Origin: Alviniconcha marisindica
Taxonomy: Eukaryota; Mollusca; Gastropoda; Provannidae
Reading direction: 5' to 3'
DNA length: 64,000 nt
Assembly (NCBI GenBank): GCA_018857735.1
Contig: JABMCL010001181.1
Location: forward strand, 1 to 64,000
Position numbers and translations under genes: made by a program. Within the stretch, counting starts at the first letter, position 1. The number at the start of each line of letters is the position of its first letter. This document shows, piece after piece, positions 10,461 through 23,600 of this stretch. The notes under the pieces were generated by a model, which had not been told where the DNA came from, did no database searches, and saw nothing but the letters and a program-made list of their open reading frames with translations.

Positions 10461-11212
10461 CTGAACAAAACATTGTACAGTTCATCATGTGGGTTCCTTC
10501 AGAGACGATAGCCAAAATTTTGGTCTGTCTGTCTGTCTTCTGTCTTCCCCGTCTTCCCCCCCCTCTCCTCTCCTCACACACCCACAAACACACACACACA
10601 CACACCACCACACACACACCACACACACACACCACACACACACACACACACATGAGTAGCGGTTAATTTATCCTGAGGTGCTGGGAGAAGGCATCAAAAA
10701 AATAACAACACAATGCACTATAATTGTTCATCCCCCGGGAAATTAAAGTTGTCTTCGACGAACACGAAGAACAATCTCAATATTCAAGTCATGAAACACA
10801 CGCACTACAAAATCTTAGACTACGCCCCTTTCTCTCAATCCGCATACACTAACAAAAAACCCAAAATTCCTGAATAATGCTTTCTCTGTCAAAAAAACAA
10901 AACTCTCAAATTAAATACAAATCATTTGGTTCACCATTCCCAACCCCCCCTTTGGTTATCATCCCCAACAGCGTTTGACCATGCGCACTCAGTTTATGAC
11001 TGGTATAATTTTCATTAAAAACTGACAGAAACGAGGGTAAAAACGAGGCTCTATAACGGTTTGTATTTGTTCTCGGAATTAAATGGCAAGATTATAAATA
11101 TAAAAAAATCAGGTGAGCCAGAATAAATAAATAAACGATAAGAAATAAATGAGCTTGGAAACGTTGTTCTTCAAACTACCTGTGCATTTTTATTTCACAC
11201 TCAATCATTTAC
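10461..11212. other. Degenerate duplicated spacer with AC tract
   Basis: AC tract at 10578-10652, then sequence that only loosely follows the spacer seen before other exon copies, with many small differences. No ORF or RNA gene recognised. Either an old copy or a poorly assembled one. Confidence 0.45.
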
Positions 11213-11455
11213 CTATCAATGTGGTTAGTATCTTCCAAAACTGGGACTGCTCCACAACAGACTCAGGATACACCATTTGAGCAGAGCGGGGAAATTTGCT
11301 GCCAACCCAGTCAGGACGATACTCCCCGTTCTATAGGAACAGTGTGTGGGTTTCTGGGTGTCCTGCAGTCTCCACAGCCTCACGTAACAACCCATCAGTG
11401 AGTGAGTCATGACAGTATACCAAACTGTCAGTGAGTGAGTCATAACTGTCTACGA
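11213..11455 (-). pseudogene. 3' half of a TIR-like exon, truncated (unit 3)
   Basis: Only the donor side survives: minus-strand sequence equivalent to the TLFLQ...FWTTL part with donor GATAG|GTAAAT. Upstream it carries a doubled 33-bp segment (GTGAGTGAGTCAT, near 11396-11450), then switches abruptly at about 11455 to the GCCCACATACTTCACCCGAG sequence that leads into an 18-bp minisatellite. The first half of the exon is missing, so it cannot be spliced in as a full domain. Confidence 0.6.
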
Positions 11456-11477
11456 CTGCCCACATACTTCACCCGAG

Positions 11478-11760
11478 AAAATGTTCGTGGAACACGCTGG
11501 GTTCGTGGGACATATTGGATTCGTGGGACACACTGGACTCGTAGGACCCGCTGAACTCGTGGGACACGATGGATTCGTGGCACACAATGGATTAGTGGGA
11601 CACGCTGGATTGGTGGGACACACTGGATTGGTGGGACACACTGGATTTGTGAGACACACTGGACTCGTGGGACACATTGGACTCGTGAGACATGCTAGAC
11701 TCGTGGGACATGCTAGACTCGTGGGACACTCTGGACTCGTGGGACACGCTGTGGGACATG
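11478..11760. repeat. 18-bp minisatellite (about 16 copies)
   Basis: Unit CTCGTGGGACACGCTGGA with point variants. Related arrays with the same left flank (TTCACCCGAGAAAATG) occur at 13568-13733 and 20885-21110. The unit length is a multiple of three and lacks stops, which keeps several frames open without coding meaning. Confidence 0.93.
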
Positions 11761-12135
11761 AGTATTTGAGGACAGCTCGTCGCGGTCACTTCTCGCCACG
11801 CTGACCACTGGTGCAGTGGGCACCCACCCGGAAGTGTACGGGTACTTTGGAAACGTCTTGTAGTGTTGCTGTTCACACGTAGGATTGCTTACGGTAGCTG
11901 GATAACTCTTTCACATACCGGCGATTAGCAAAATGCAGTGGCTGTGTGCGTCTGTTGGCTAAATCTGCAGTAAATGTAACCATTTCTGATCGTGAACTTC
12001 ATTTGCTAGTTCCCAGTGTCCGTTTGTAGGTGTGTACGTGTGTGTGTGATTTATCTGAACAAAACATGGCATAATTCATTGTCTCATTTTGTGCCAAGGA
12101 ACAATGATTGTCGTAAAACTACACCCACCCGCCAA

Positions 12136-12137
<2 letters not shown>
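11761..12137. other. Intergenic or intron, no gene seen
   Basis: The first 75 bases (GACAGCTCGTCGCGGT onward) match 21118-21185 after the other long 18-bp array, so they belong to the duplicated unit. The rest is unremarkable. Confidence 0.5.
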
Positions 12138-12187
<50 letters not shown>

Positions 12188-12284
12188 CACACACACATAC
12201 ACACAGACGAAGCACACACACCACACACACACACACAACACACACACACAACACACACACAACGACACACCACACACAGACGCA

Positions 12285-12353
<69 letters not shown>

Positions 12354-12500
12354 GCACACGCACACACACGAACAAAGACGCGCTGGCAACATACACATAA
12401 TAATTATGCATAGACGGAGAGAGAGAGAGAGAGAGAAAAGATGGAGAGAATGAGAGAAGGAGAGAGATGAGGAGAGAGAGAGAGAGAGAGAGAGAGTGGA
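12138..12500. repeat. Long AC tract followed by GA-rich tract
   Basis: AC repeats with CC and CGC interruptions (12138-12370), a short ATAATTATGCATAG link, then GA repeats (12414-12497). The AC-link-GA series recurs at 13775-14070 and 16360-16630. Confidence 0.9.
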
Positions 12501-13060
12501 GAAAGGGGGTGAGCAATGAGGGGAGGTAACTGTAAGGAGAAGGATGCAGTAGGTACTGTGGGAAAAGAGATCCGGTGAGGGGGATGAGGAGTCTGGTAAA
12601 TGACAAAAGAGTCGAAAAAATAAACTGCCGCCGAAAACGAAACGTCTTCTGTATTGTGCAGTGTTTGGCAGCCTGTTCCATAGTGTGGACACAGCACTGC
12701 GGAACGACCTTGCGCCTGGGTGTTTTTTGTATGTGTTCTCACTGAATCCGCAGGTATTTTTGTGTTTCTGTTCTCACTGAATCCACAGGTGTTTTTTGTT
12801 TGTGTTCTCACTGAATCGACAGGTGTTTTTTGTGTGTGTTTTCACTGAATCCACGAGGTGGAGTGTAGCGGGAAACAGGTTCCTGTAGATATCGTAGCGC
12901 AGTTTCACGCAGGTATTGGGATGTGAGTGAGAGGGCCTTGTATGCGATCCGTTTGGAGATGGGCAACCAGTGCAGAGACCGCAGGACGGTTACCATGCTC
13001 CAGAGGATTCGTTCTGGATAGGTATGGCTGTAACAGGGGGCTCGGGATGGAAACCACAGA
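12500..13060 (-). mobile_element. LINE 3' fragment, copy b
   Basis: Minus-strand coding remnants SLHWLPISKRIAYKALSLTS and YLQEPVSRYTPPRG, typical of a LINE ORF2 C-terminus, are followed by four 33-34-bp repeats (12720-12850), the LWNRLPN motif and a 3' untranslated part reaching the GA tract. Frameshifted. Confidence 0.72.
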
Positions 13061-13328
13061 ACGCAGAGACATAAGTACACACACTCACATACATGTGCAA
13101 AACACAGAACTGCCCATATATTCAGATCATGGGCATGAAGTCTTACATTCTTTTTTTCAGCCTGATGTTTGTAATTTGTTGATTATTTACTAGTTTCACT
13201 GTCAACAGTAAGAAGTAACGTTATAATACACGAAAGGTATATATGTAGATAAAACCACACAAAAGGTAAAACAACATCAAACACAGACAGACAGACAGTC
13301 AGACAGACAGACAGACAGACACACACAC

Positions 13329-13387
<59 letters not shown>

Positions 13388-13564
13388 CCACACACCGGGG
13401 TGAGTGTGAGTGAGAACTGCGCATCGTAAGACGGCAAATTGCACTTATGACGTAACATCACGCGCACACAGCGGTTGTGGTTGAGTCTGAGCTGAGCGAG
13501 ACTTCACTGTTTGTACAGCTCACGACGTGCACCGGATGTCCCACTGCCCACATACTTCACCCGA
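13061..13564. repeat. Duplicated intron-type sequence with conserved CRE-like block
   Basis: Equivalent to 9600-9900 up to the AC tract (13320-13395). It continues with a block at 13396-13564 that recurs almost unchanged at 20715-20880: GTGAGAACTGCGCATCGTAA, TTGCACTTATGACGTAACATC, GAGCTGAGCGAGACTTCAC and CCACTGCCCACATACTTCAC. It contains TGACGTAA, a CRE/ATF-type motif. Conservation beyond the rest of the unit is notable, but no promoter function is shown. Confidence 0.6.
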
Positions 13565-13735
13565 GAAAATGCTCGTGGGACACACTGGACTCGTGGGACA
13601 CGCTGGACTCGTGGGACACGCTGGACTCGTGGGACAGACCGGATTTGTGGGACAAACTGTACTCGTGGGACACACTGGACTCGTGGTACACGCAGGACTC
13701 GTGGGACACACTGGACTCGTGGGACATGTGCCAGG
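13565..13735. repeat. 18-bp minisatellite (about 9 copies)
   Basis: Same unit as at 11478-11760, shorter array. Followed by CAGGGAACAATGATTGTCGT, which also follows an upstream unit at about 12095. Confidence 0.92.
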
Positions 13736-13822
13736 GAACAATGATTGTCGTAAAACTACACCCACCATCGACTGACCCACACACACACTCACGACGCACG
13801 CACGCACGCACGAACAGACACA

Positions 13823-13859
<37 letters not shown>

Positions 13860-14033
13860 CCACACGCAATACACACGCACAAGACGCGCGCGACACATAC
13901 ACATATATAATTATGCAGGGGGGGGGGAGAGAGAGGGAGAGAGAAGAGAGAAAGAAGAGAGAAGAGAGAAGAGAGAGAGAGAGAGAAGTGAGGAGTGAGT
14001 GAGTGAGTGACGTGAGAGTGAGGAGGAGAGAGA

Positions 14034-14071
<38 letters not shown>

Positions 14072-14090
14072 TGGCAAGAGGGCAGGTAAC
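13736..14090. repeat. AC tract, link and GA-rich tract
   Basis: Second instance of the AC-link-GA series (AC 13775-13890, G-run, GA 13925-14070). Confidence 0.88.
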
Positions 14091-14760
14091 TGTAAGGAGA
14101 AGGATGCAGTAGGTACTGTGGGAAAAGAGATCCGGTGAGGGGGATGAGGAGGCAGGTAGGTGACAAAAGAGTCGAAAACAAATAAAATTTCAGCTGCCGC
14201 CGAAAACTCAACGTCTTCTGTATTGTGCAGTGTTTGGCAGCCTGTTCCACAGGGTGGGCACAGCACTGCGGAACGACATTGAGCCTGGGTGCTTTTTGTT
14301 TGTGTTCTCACTGAATCCACAGGTGTTTTTTTGTTTGTGTTCTCACTGAATCCACAGGTGTTTTTTGTTTGTGTTCTCACTGAATCCACAGGTGTTTTTT
14401 GTTTGTTTTCACTGAATCCACGAGGTGGAGTGTAGGGGGAAACAGGTTCCCGTAGATATCGTGGCGCAGTTTCACGCAGGTATTGGGATGTGAGTGAGAG
14501 GACCTTGTACGGGACTCGTTTGGAGATGGGCAACCAGTGCAGAGACCGCAGGACGGTTACTATGCTCCAGAGGATTCGTTCTGGTCACAACACGCGCAGC
14601 AGCATTCTGGGTCTGTTAAAGATCAACGTTAATCATTGCAGTTCACCTGGACTGACGTTTCGCTCCGCCCTGCTCGGGATTGGCATCGCTGTAACGGGGG
14701 CTCGGGATGGAAACCACGGAACGCGGATACACGGTGTGTGTAGGCTACTGTAACGCCCAA
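14091..14760 (-). mobile_element. LINE 3' fragment, copy c
   Basis: Minus strand gives PISKRVPYKVLSLTSQYLRE, EPVSPYTPPRG, then four copies of the 33-34-bp repeat (14290-14425; translated TNKNTCGFSEN-like), LWNRLPN-like sequence and the 3' part. The 5' side (14560-14760) holds the QNAAARV-type segment before the HWLPISKR motif. Frame broken by T-run length changes. Confidence 0.72.
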
Positions 14761-15106
14761 AGATCAAATCTGGTTCAGGAAACGTTATGACCATGTTGCA
14801 TCAACAACAGCACCAGCTGCATCAACAGAATGTTTGAACGTTGTGATAATGTTGCCTTAGAAACACAAATGAACAACGTTGTGACCATGCAGGTTCAGCT
14901 AAGCAAAATCGGTGTCAGGCAGGACGACAAGAACAAGTCCGATGGACTGCTCACGCTGTGTGTGGTGAAGACTCAGAAAAAAGAAGTTGTATGAACCGGA
15001 TTTGGGGAAATAAGAAAGATTACTTCTGTCGGTATACAAAGCACGAGAGCGCGCGCGAGAGGAGTGGGGCAGAGAGCGAGAGTAAGGCAGAGACAGGGAA
15101 AATTAG

Positions 15107-15144
<38 letters not shown>

Positions 15145-15176
15145 CCACACACACACACACACACACACACACATGA
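14761..15176. repeat. Duplicated spacer with AC tract
   Basis: Close copy of 8476-8886; no gene. Confidence 0.8.
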
Positions 15177-15302
15177 GTAGCGGTGAATTCATCTTGAGTG
15201 GCTGGTAGAGTGCATCAAAGTAATTGTAATAAATATAACAAACATACAACTGTTGTTGGCCAAACTGCCTGTACATTTATATTTGCACACGGAATCACTC
15301 AC

Positions 15303-15813
15303 CTATCATTGTGGTCAGTGTCGTCCAGAACTGGGACCGCTCCACATCAGACTGAGGATACAGCATCAGAGTAGAGCGGGGAAGTTTGATGTCAACCCAG
15401 TCAGGACGATACTCCCCCTTCTGTATGAACAGTGTGTGGGTGTCTGGGTGTGCTGCTGTTTCCACGGCCTCACGTAACAACCCGTCAGTTAGTGAGTCAT
15501 GACGGTATAACCGCCTATCAGGGAATGAGTCATAACTGTATAACAACCTGTCATTGAGTGAGTCATGACTGTCCACGACAACAATGACGACACCGTCTCC
15601 TTTGGATGATGACGTAGCTACACGACTCTGTGGCGGCACCAGCTGCAGTCCAGTGCGTGTCTCCAGCTCCTTGGTCAGCTCGGGTGATACAAATGCTCTG
15701 GGTGTGACGTAGATGAGTGCACAGCGTTGTGGTCCGCAGACTCGAACACAGCGTGTTGAACTAGGCCAAAGTCATTCAGCATGGCACGACGTGTAGGTCC
15801 ATGTCTGGCTCAC
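15303..15813 (-). pseudogene. TIR-like exon with internal 33-bp triplication (unit 4)
   Basis: The donor half is intact on the minus strand from the PPQSRVATSSSKGDG stretch to QFWTTLTTMIG and donor G|GTGAGT. Within it the segment equal to YRHDSVTNRLL in unit 1 is present three times in tandem (SHDSLNDRLLY, SYDSFPDRRLY, RHDSLTDGLLR; about 15476-15580), in frame. The acceptor half has several deletions near 15680-15800 that break the frame. The acceptor itself (TTCAG before GTGAGCC) remains. At 511 bp it is longer than the 450-bp exon because of the triplication. Confidence 0.68.
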
Positions 15814-16222
15814 CTGAACCAAAAATTGTATAATCTTGCCATTTAATTCCGAGATACAATTAACTTTATGAAAATGTCAGAGATACACACACGCGCGATG
15901 TCACATTACACACGCGCGCACACACGTACACAAACGCACAAACACGCGCAGAGATATAAGTACACACACTCACGTACATGTGCAAACGACTAGAACTGCC
16001 CATCATATTTCAGATCATGGGCATCAGGTCTTACATATAAGCCAATATATATATATATATATATTCAGTCTGATGTTTGTAAATTGTTGATTATTTCCTA
16101 GTTTCACTGTCAACAATAAGAAGTAACATTATAATACAGGGAATGTATATATGTAGATAAAACCGCACAAAAGGTAAAACAACAACATCAAATACAGACA
16201 GACAGACAGAGAGACAGATAGA

Positions 16223-16303
<81 letters not shown>

Positions 16304-16554
16304 GGGTGAATGTGAGAGAGAACTGCGCATCGTAAGACGCAAGTTGCACTTATGATCTAACACACACACACATACACATACACATACAAAAAAAGACACA
16401 CACACACACACACACCACACAGCACACACACACACACACCACCAGCACGCACGCACACCACCAACACACACACCACACACACACACACACGCAACACACA
16501 CGCGCTAAAACGCGCGCGCGCACACATACACATATACAATTACGCACCGAGGGG

Positions 16555-16629
<75 letters not shown>
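15814..16629. repeat. Duplicated intron-type sequence, AC tracts and long GA tract
   Basis: Follows the same order as 9522-9930, then the GAACTGCGCATCGTAAGAC start of the conserved block cut short by AC tracts (16360-16500), a CGCG-rich link and a GA microsatellite (16558-16626). No gene. Confidence 0.8.
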
Positions 16630-16631
<2 letters not shown>

Positions 16632-17340
16632 AAGTGGGTGAGCAATGAGGGCAGGTAACAGTAAGGAGAAGGATTCAGTAGGTACTGTGGGAAAAGAGAT
16701 CCGGTGAGGGGGAGCAGGTAGGTGACAAAAGAGTCGAAAACAAAGAACATTTCAGCTGCCGCCGAAAACGCAACGTCTTCTGTATTGTGGAGTGTTTGGC
16801 AGCCTGTTCCATAGGGTGGGCACAGCACTGCGGAACGACCTTGCGCCTGGGTGCTTTTTGTTTGTGTTCTCACTGAATCCACAGGTGTTTTTGTTTGTGT
16901 TCTCACTGAATCCACAGGTGTTTTTGTTTGTGTTCTCACTGAATCCACAGGTGTTTTTGTTTGTGTTCTCACTGAATCCACAGGTGCTTTTTGTTTGTGT
17001 TCTCACTGAATCCATAGGTGTTTGGTCTGTACTGGGAAGAGGAACGGAGAGAACGAGGTGGAATGTTTGGGGAAACAGGTTCCGGTAGATATCGTGGCGC
17101 AGTGTGACGCAGGTATTGGGATGTGAGTGAGAGGATCTTGTACGCGACCCGTTTGGAGATGGGCAACCAGTGCAGAGACCGCAGGACGGTTACTATGCTC
17201 CAGAGGATTCGTTCTGGTCAAACACGCGCAGCAGCATTCTGGGTCTGTTAAAGATCAACGTTAATCATTGCAGTTCACCCGGACTGACGTTTCGCTCCGC
17301 CCTGCTCGGGTAGGATGCTGTAACGGGGCTCGGGATGGAA
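16630..17340 (-). mobile_element. LINE 3' fragment, copy d (best preserved)
   Basis: Minus strand reads PISKRVAYKILSLTSQYLRH, PEPVSPNIPPRSLRSSSQYR, five in-frame copies of an 11-residue repeat (TNKNTCGFSEN; 16855-17015), then GARSFRSAVPTLWNRLPNTP. HWLPxxKR and LWNxLP are standard C-terminal landmarks of CR1/Rex-like LINE ORF2. The repeat lies between them, where related elements have a short linker. Confidence 0.78.
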
Positions 17341-19240
<1,900 letters not shown>

Positions 19241-19617
19241 CAAAGATGAAATCTGGTTCAGGAAACGTATGACCATGTTGAATCAACAACAGCACCAGCT
19301 GCATCAACAGAATGTTTGAACGTTGTGATAATGTTGCCTTAGAAACACAAATCAACAACGTTGTGACCATGCAGGTTCAGCTAAGCAAAATCGGTGTCAG
19401 GCAGGACGACAAGAACAAGTCCGATGGACTGCTCACGCTGTGTGTTGTGAAGACTCAGAAAAAATAAGTTTGTATGAACCGGATTTGGGGAAATAAGAAA
19501 GATTACTTCTGTCGGTATACAAAGCACGAGAGCGTGCGCATGAGAGAGGAGTCAAACAAGGGGCCAGCCCAGCAGCGACAACGAAGCGCCCAAACGACAC
19601 ACACACACACACACACA

Positions 19618-19650
<33 letters not shown>

Positions 19651-19784
19651 CAAACTGAGTAGCGGTGAATTCATCTTGAGTGGCTGGTAGAGTGCATCAA
19701 AGTAATTGTAATAAATATAACAAACATACAACTGTTGTTGGCCAAACTGCCTGTACATTTATATTTGCACACGGAATCACTCAC
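19241..19784. repeat. Duplicated spacer with AC tract
   Basis: Close copy of 8476-9015 and 14761-15302, with an AC tract at 19596-19652. Confidence 0.8.
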
Positions 19785-20232
19785 CTATCATTGTGGTCAG
19801 TGTCGTCCAGAACTGGGACCGCTCCACATCAGACTGAGGATACAGCATCAGAGTAGAGTGAGGAAGTTTGCTGTTAACCCAGTCAGGACGATACTACCCC
19901 TTCTGTAGGAACAGTGTGTGGGAGTCTGGGTGTCCTGCTGTCTCCACAGCCTTGCGTAACAACCTGTAGTGAGTGAGTCATGAGCGTGTACGATGACAAT
20001 GACGACACCGTCTCCTTTGGATGATGACGTAGCTACACGACTCTGTGGCGGCACCAGCTGCAGTCCAGTGCGTGTCTCCAGCTCCTTGGTCAGCTCGGTG
20101 TGAACAAATGGCTGCTGGGTGTGACGGTAGATGACGTGCACAGCGTTGTGGTCCGCAGACTCGAACATAGCGTGTTGAACTAGGCCAAAGTCATTCAGCA
20201 TGGCACGACGTGTAGGTCCATGTCTGGCTCAC
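19785..20232 (-). pseudogene. TIR-like exon copy, two frameshifts (unit 5)
   Basis: Both splice sites match unit 1 (acceptor GATTCAG before GT-GAG-CCA; donor G|GTGAGT) and the exon is 448 bp, two short of 450. One base is missing after GACCT near 20215, and one in CTGTTAGTG near 19967, so MLNDFGLVQHAMFESADHNA to VVIVIVHAHD is open but the end is read out of frame. Otherwise it is very close to unit 1, so the indels could be recent or be consensus errors. Confidence 0.7.
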
Positions 20233-20607
20233 CTGAATCAAAAATTGTATAATCTTGCCATTTAATTGCGAGATACAATTAACTTGATGAAAATGTCAGA
20301 GATACACACACGCGCGATGTCACATTACACACGCGCGCACACACGTACACAAACGCACTAACACGCGCAGAGACGTAAGTACACACACTCACGTACATGT
20401 GCAAAACACAGAACTGCCCATATATTCAGATCATGGGCATCAAGTCTTACATATAAGCCAGTGTATATATATATATTTTCGGTCTGATGTTTGTAAATTG
20501 TTGATTATTTCCTAGTTTCACCCTCAACAATAAGAAGTAACGTTATAATACAGGAAATGTATATATGTAGATAAAACCGCACAAAAGGTAAAACAACAAC
20601 ATCAAAT

Positions 20608-20645
<38 letters not shown>

Positions 20646-20661
20646 GACAGACACACGCACA

Positions 20662-20714
<53 letters not shown>

Positions 20715-20884
20715 GGTGAGTGTGAGTGAGAACTGTGTATCGTAAGACGGCAAATTGCACTTATGACGTAACATCACGCGCACACAGCGGTTGTGGTTGA
20801 GTCTGAGCTGAGCGAGACTTCACTGTTTGTACAGCTCACGACGTGCACCGGATGTCCCACTGCCCACATACTTCACCCGAGAAA
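20233..20884. repeat. Duplicated intron-type sequence, AC tract and CRE-like block
   Basis: Same order as 13061-13564, including the conserved TTATGACGTAACATCACGCG block at about 20760 and the ACATACTTCACCCGAG lead-in to the minisatellite. Confidence 0.78.
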
Positions 20885-21110
20885 ATGCTCGTGGGACACA
20901 CTGGACTCGTGGGACAGGCTGGATTCGTGGGACACGTTGAACTCGTGGGAAACACCGGATTTGTGGGACACACAGGACTCGTGGGACACACTGTACTCGT
21001 GGTACACGCAGGACTCGTGGGACACACTGGACTCGTGGGACATGCTAGACTCGTGGGACATGCTAGACTCGTGGGACACTCTGGACTCGTGGGACACGCT
21101 GTGGGACATG
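20885..21110. repeat. 18-bp minisatellite (about 12 copies)
   Basis: Third array of the CTCGTGGGACACGCTGGA unit; it ends with GCTGTGGGACATGAGTA as at 11755. Confidence 0.92.
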
Positions 21111-21328
21111 AGTAATGAAGACAGCTCGTCGCGGTGCACTTCTGCCACGCTGATCCACTGGTGCAGTTGGGCACTCCACCCGAAGTGAAATAAAAGGAAA
21201 GAAGAAAACCGGGAACAAATGGAAGTAGTTAATTAAACCTAACCAGCTAAACTCAATAATGCAACATGACACGGAAGAAAAAAACGAACTTTCTAGAAAG
21301 AAACACAAGGGATATAGTCTAACATAAG

Positions 21329-21405
<77 letters not shown>

Positions 21406-21428
21406 TTCGCGAGGTGTATGAGATTTAC
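21111..21428. repeat. Single-copy stretch with GA microsatellite
   Basis: 21118-21185 matches 11768-11835. 21186-21330 is A-rich without a gene. 21333-21403 is an AG tract ending 26 bases before the next exon's donor, within its downstream intron. Confidence 0.8.
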
Positions 21429-22136
21429 CTATGAACCTGGCCAGTGTGTCCCAGAACAAGGGCTGTCGGTCCGCTGCAGCGTGTGGAAAAACCATCGTCA
21501 CTGTGCTGTCACTGAAACTGTATGGAAGTAGGAACTCAGGGTGCTCCTGGTGGTGATCTTGCTCGCGTGTCCATATGAAGAATGTGAGACGGTCACACTG
21601 ACTGTAGCGCCGCAGTGCCTCTTCCAGCTCATAGAATGGAATTTCCCCATGTTGTTCAATAACAACTATAGTGATCCCGTGTTTTACGTTCTCCTCTGTA
21701 ACCCGCCGCTTTGAAGATTGATAATGTCCATAACAATATCTGACCAGTGCAGTGGGGGAGTGTCCAGCACGACCACTGACCAGTGAAGTGGAGGAGTGTC
21801 CAGCAGGACCACTGACCAGTGAAGTGGAGGAGTGTCCAGCAGGATCACTGACCAGTGCAGTGGGGGAGTGTCCAGCAGGATCACTGACCAGTGCAGCGGG
21901 GGAGTGTTCAGCAGGATCACTGACCAGTGAAGTGGGGAAGTGTCCACCAGGATCAGAGACCAGACGCAGTGCTGTGCGTATCTTCAGTTCCTCGGTCAGC
22001 CGCAGGACGAAGTCCTTGCTTGCGTCATAGTACATGACGCGCACTGATGTACGTACTTTACCACTTGACTCCAACACAGCGCACTTCGTGTCTCGACTGA
22101 TCCGGAGCCGCCGCATAGCCTGCATTTCTATATAAC
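21429..22136 (-). CDS. Intact phase 1-1 exon, TIR/SEFIR-like domain with 12-residue VNTR (unit 6)
   Basis: Acceptor TTTTTTGTACAG precedes GT-TAT-ATA-GAA and the exon ends TTC-ATA-G|GTAAAT. Both borders are phase 1 and the 708 bp (236 codons) are open. It parallels unit 1: CAVLESSGKVRTSVRVMYYD, DFVLRLTEELKIRTALRLV, ITIVVIEQHGE, YELEEALRRY, LTFFIWTRE and LFWDTLARFIG. It is quite divergent, so an older paralogue. At the site of the PPQSRVATSSSKG linker it carries six in-frame 36-bp repeats (21742-21957; unit like VSDPAGHSPTAL). The repeats are predicted to form a flexible surface loop. An open frame despite divergence and repeat expansion argues for selection. TIR/SEFIR resemblance is by eye only. 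Confidence 0.65.
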
Positions 22137-22810
22137 CTGTACAAAAAACACGGAAGACGACCAGTGCTGGTTACCATATACACAAACAGTTCTTGACCAT
22201 AACTACTGACCACCCACTGTTTCATCCGTTATTTATTTCTAAGTCAGCATAAAACAAGGCCAGTTATTCATCATAATTTAGTCTTCACCTCCCCACTGGG
22301 CAAAAAACATTCACAAAATCGGGCAGTTGGTGTGTGTTACTCACATTTCAAGGTTTAGGGGGTCAGACTTGGCGGGTAAGCGTGGTTGCTGAAATCCCAG
22401 AGGGTCACAACTTCTAGGGGACACCACTAAAACCGATGGCACCGGAGACTGTGATATGTTTTTGTTTATTGGCTCTTGTTTTAAATAACACGATCTACGG
22501 CGAACCACTGTGTGTCACACTGGCCAATATTGTGACGCACATTGCTAGTTCTGTTTCTGTGTACAGGCTCAAATCATACGTGTATGGGTGACGCACGGGT
22601 CGGAAGTTTATGTGCGTCAGGCCCATCTTGGTGCGTTAGGTACGTATTATGATCGTACATAATAATGGTCAGGCCACTAGTGGACAATAGCCAGTTGAAA
22701 CCGATTCAAACATACAGCCTACCAATATAAACGCCAGGACAGATCACGTCAGCTGACGAAATAATAGAAGTTCAGAATCATGGCACAAAATTCAGTAAAC
22801 CAGAAGAAAA

Positions 22811-22811
<1 letters not shown>
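22137..22811. other. Upstream intron of the TIR-like exon, no gene seen
   Basis: Single-copy sequence apart from short motifs. If the host gene continues, its preceding exon must be here or further right, but I could not identify one. Confidence 0.4.
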
Positions 22812-22907
<96 letters not shown>

Positions 22908-22928
22908 GCGTGCGTGTGTGTGCGTGTG

Positions 22929-23024
<96 letters not shown>

Positions 23025-23030
23025 CTGTGT
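22812..23030. repeat. TG microsatellite, two blocks
   Basis: TG repeats 22812-22907 and 22938-23024 separated by a TGCG/TATATA link. Confidence 0.95.
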
Positions 23031-23040
23031 ATGCCTGGAT

Positions 23041-23425
23041 TTAATATGTTACTGCATAAATGCTGCCTATGATTTATATGTTGTGGTCGATTGAGTTTCG
23101 ATTTCAGCGTTTTGTTGTTTAGGGAATTTTGTTTTATTGTAATTTATCGAATGTTTTAAGTTATTGGTGAGCCAGAAGAATAATGTGTGTGTGTGGGTGA
23201 GTGAATGGGTGGGAGGGTTGTGCGTGCGTGCGTGCGTGTGTGTGTGTGTGTGTACATTGTTATTGTTAAGTATTTCCTTGTATTTGGGCGGTTTTTAGCT
23301 CCGTGTTTGATTGAGTTGTTGATGTTTTATTGTTAACCGTTTTAAATGTTTTTATGTAAATGACGAGCCAGAAAACAAATTTCTCTGCACAGAGACAATA
23401 AAGTTGTATTGTATTGTATTGTAAA
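23041..23425 (+). mobile_element. Retroposon 3' end with TTGTA tail
   Basis: The stretch ending ACAGAGACAATAAAGTTG followed by TATTGTATTGTATTGTA is a typical short-repeat tail of a SINE or LINE in plus orientation. An imperfect copy of the preceding sequence (GTGAGCCAGAAGAATAATG at about 23166, GACGAGCCAGAAAACAAAT at about 23362) suggests a tandem or nested insertion. The family is unknown. Confidence 0.5.
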
Positions 23426-23439
23426 CCATCCTGCACACC

Positions 23440-23600
23440 GTCTTAAAACTGCTGCATTGTTAAAGCAGAGGGTTGAATGGTATGTGTGGGATGTTGGTAA
23501 AGCAGAGGATTGAGTGGTAGGTGTGACATGGTGGTAAAGTAGAAGACTGAGTGGTAAGTGTGATGCGTTGGTAAAGTAGAGGAGTAAGTGGCTATACAAC
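23440..23600. repeat. Short 37-bp minisatellite (about 4 copies)
   Basis: GCAGAGGATTGAGTGGTA-type units, same family as the long array at 25180-26075. Confidence 0.85.

Noticed and set aside
11481..11804. Hexapeptide-repeat frame beginning ATG (GLVGHT/A units), also at 13569 and 20885
   Set aside because: An 18-bp unit without stops keeps several frames open on both strands. There is no independent sign of coding, although the ATG is shared by two of the three copies.
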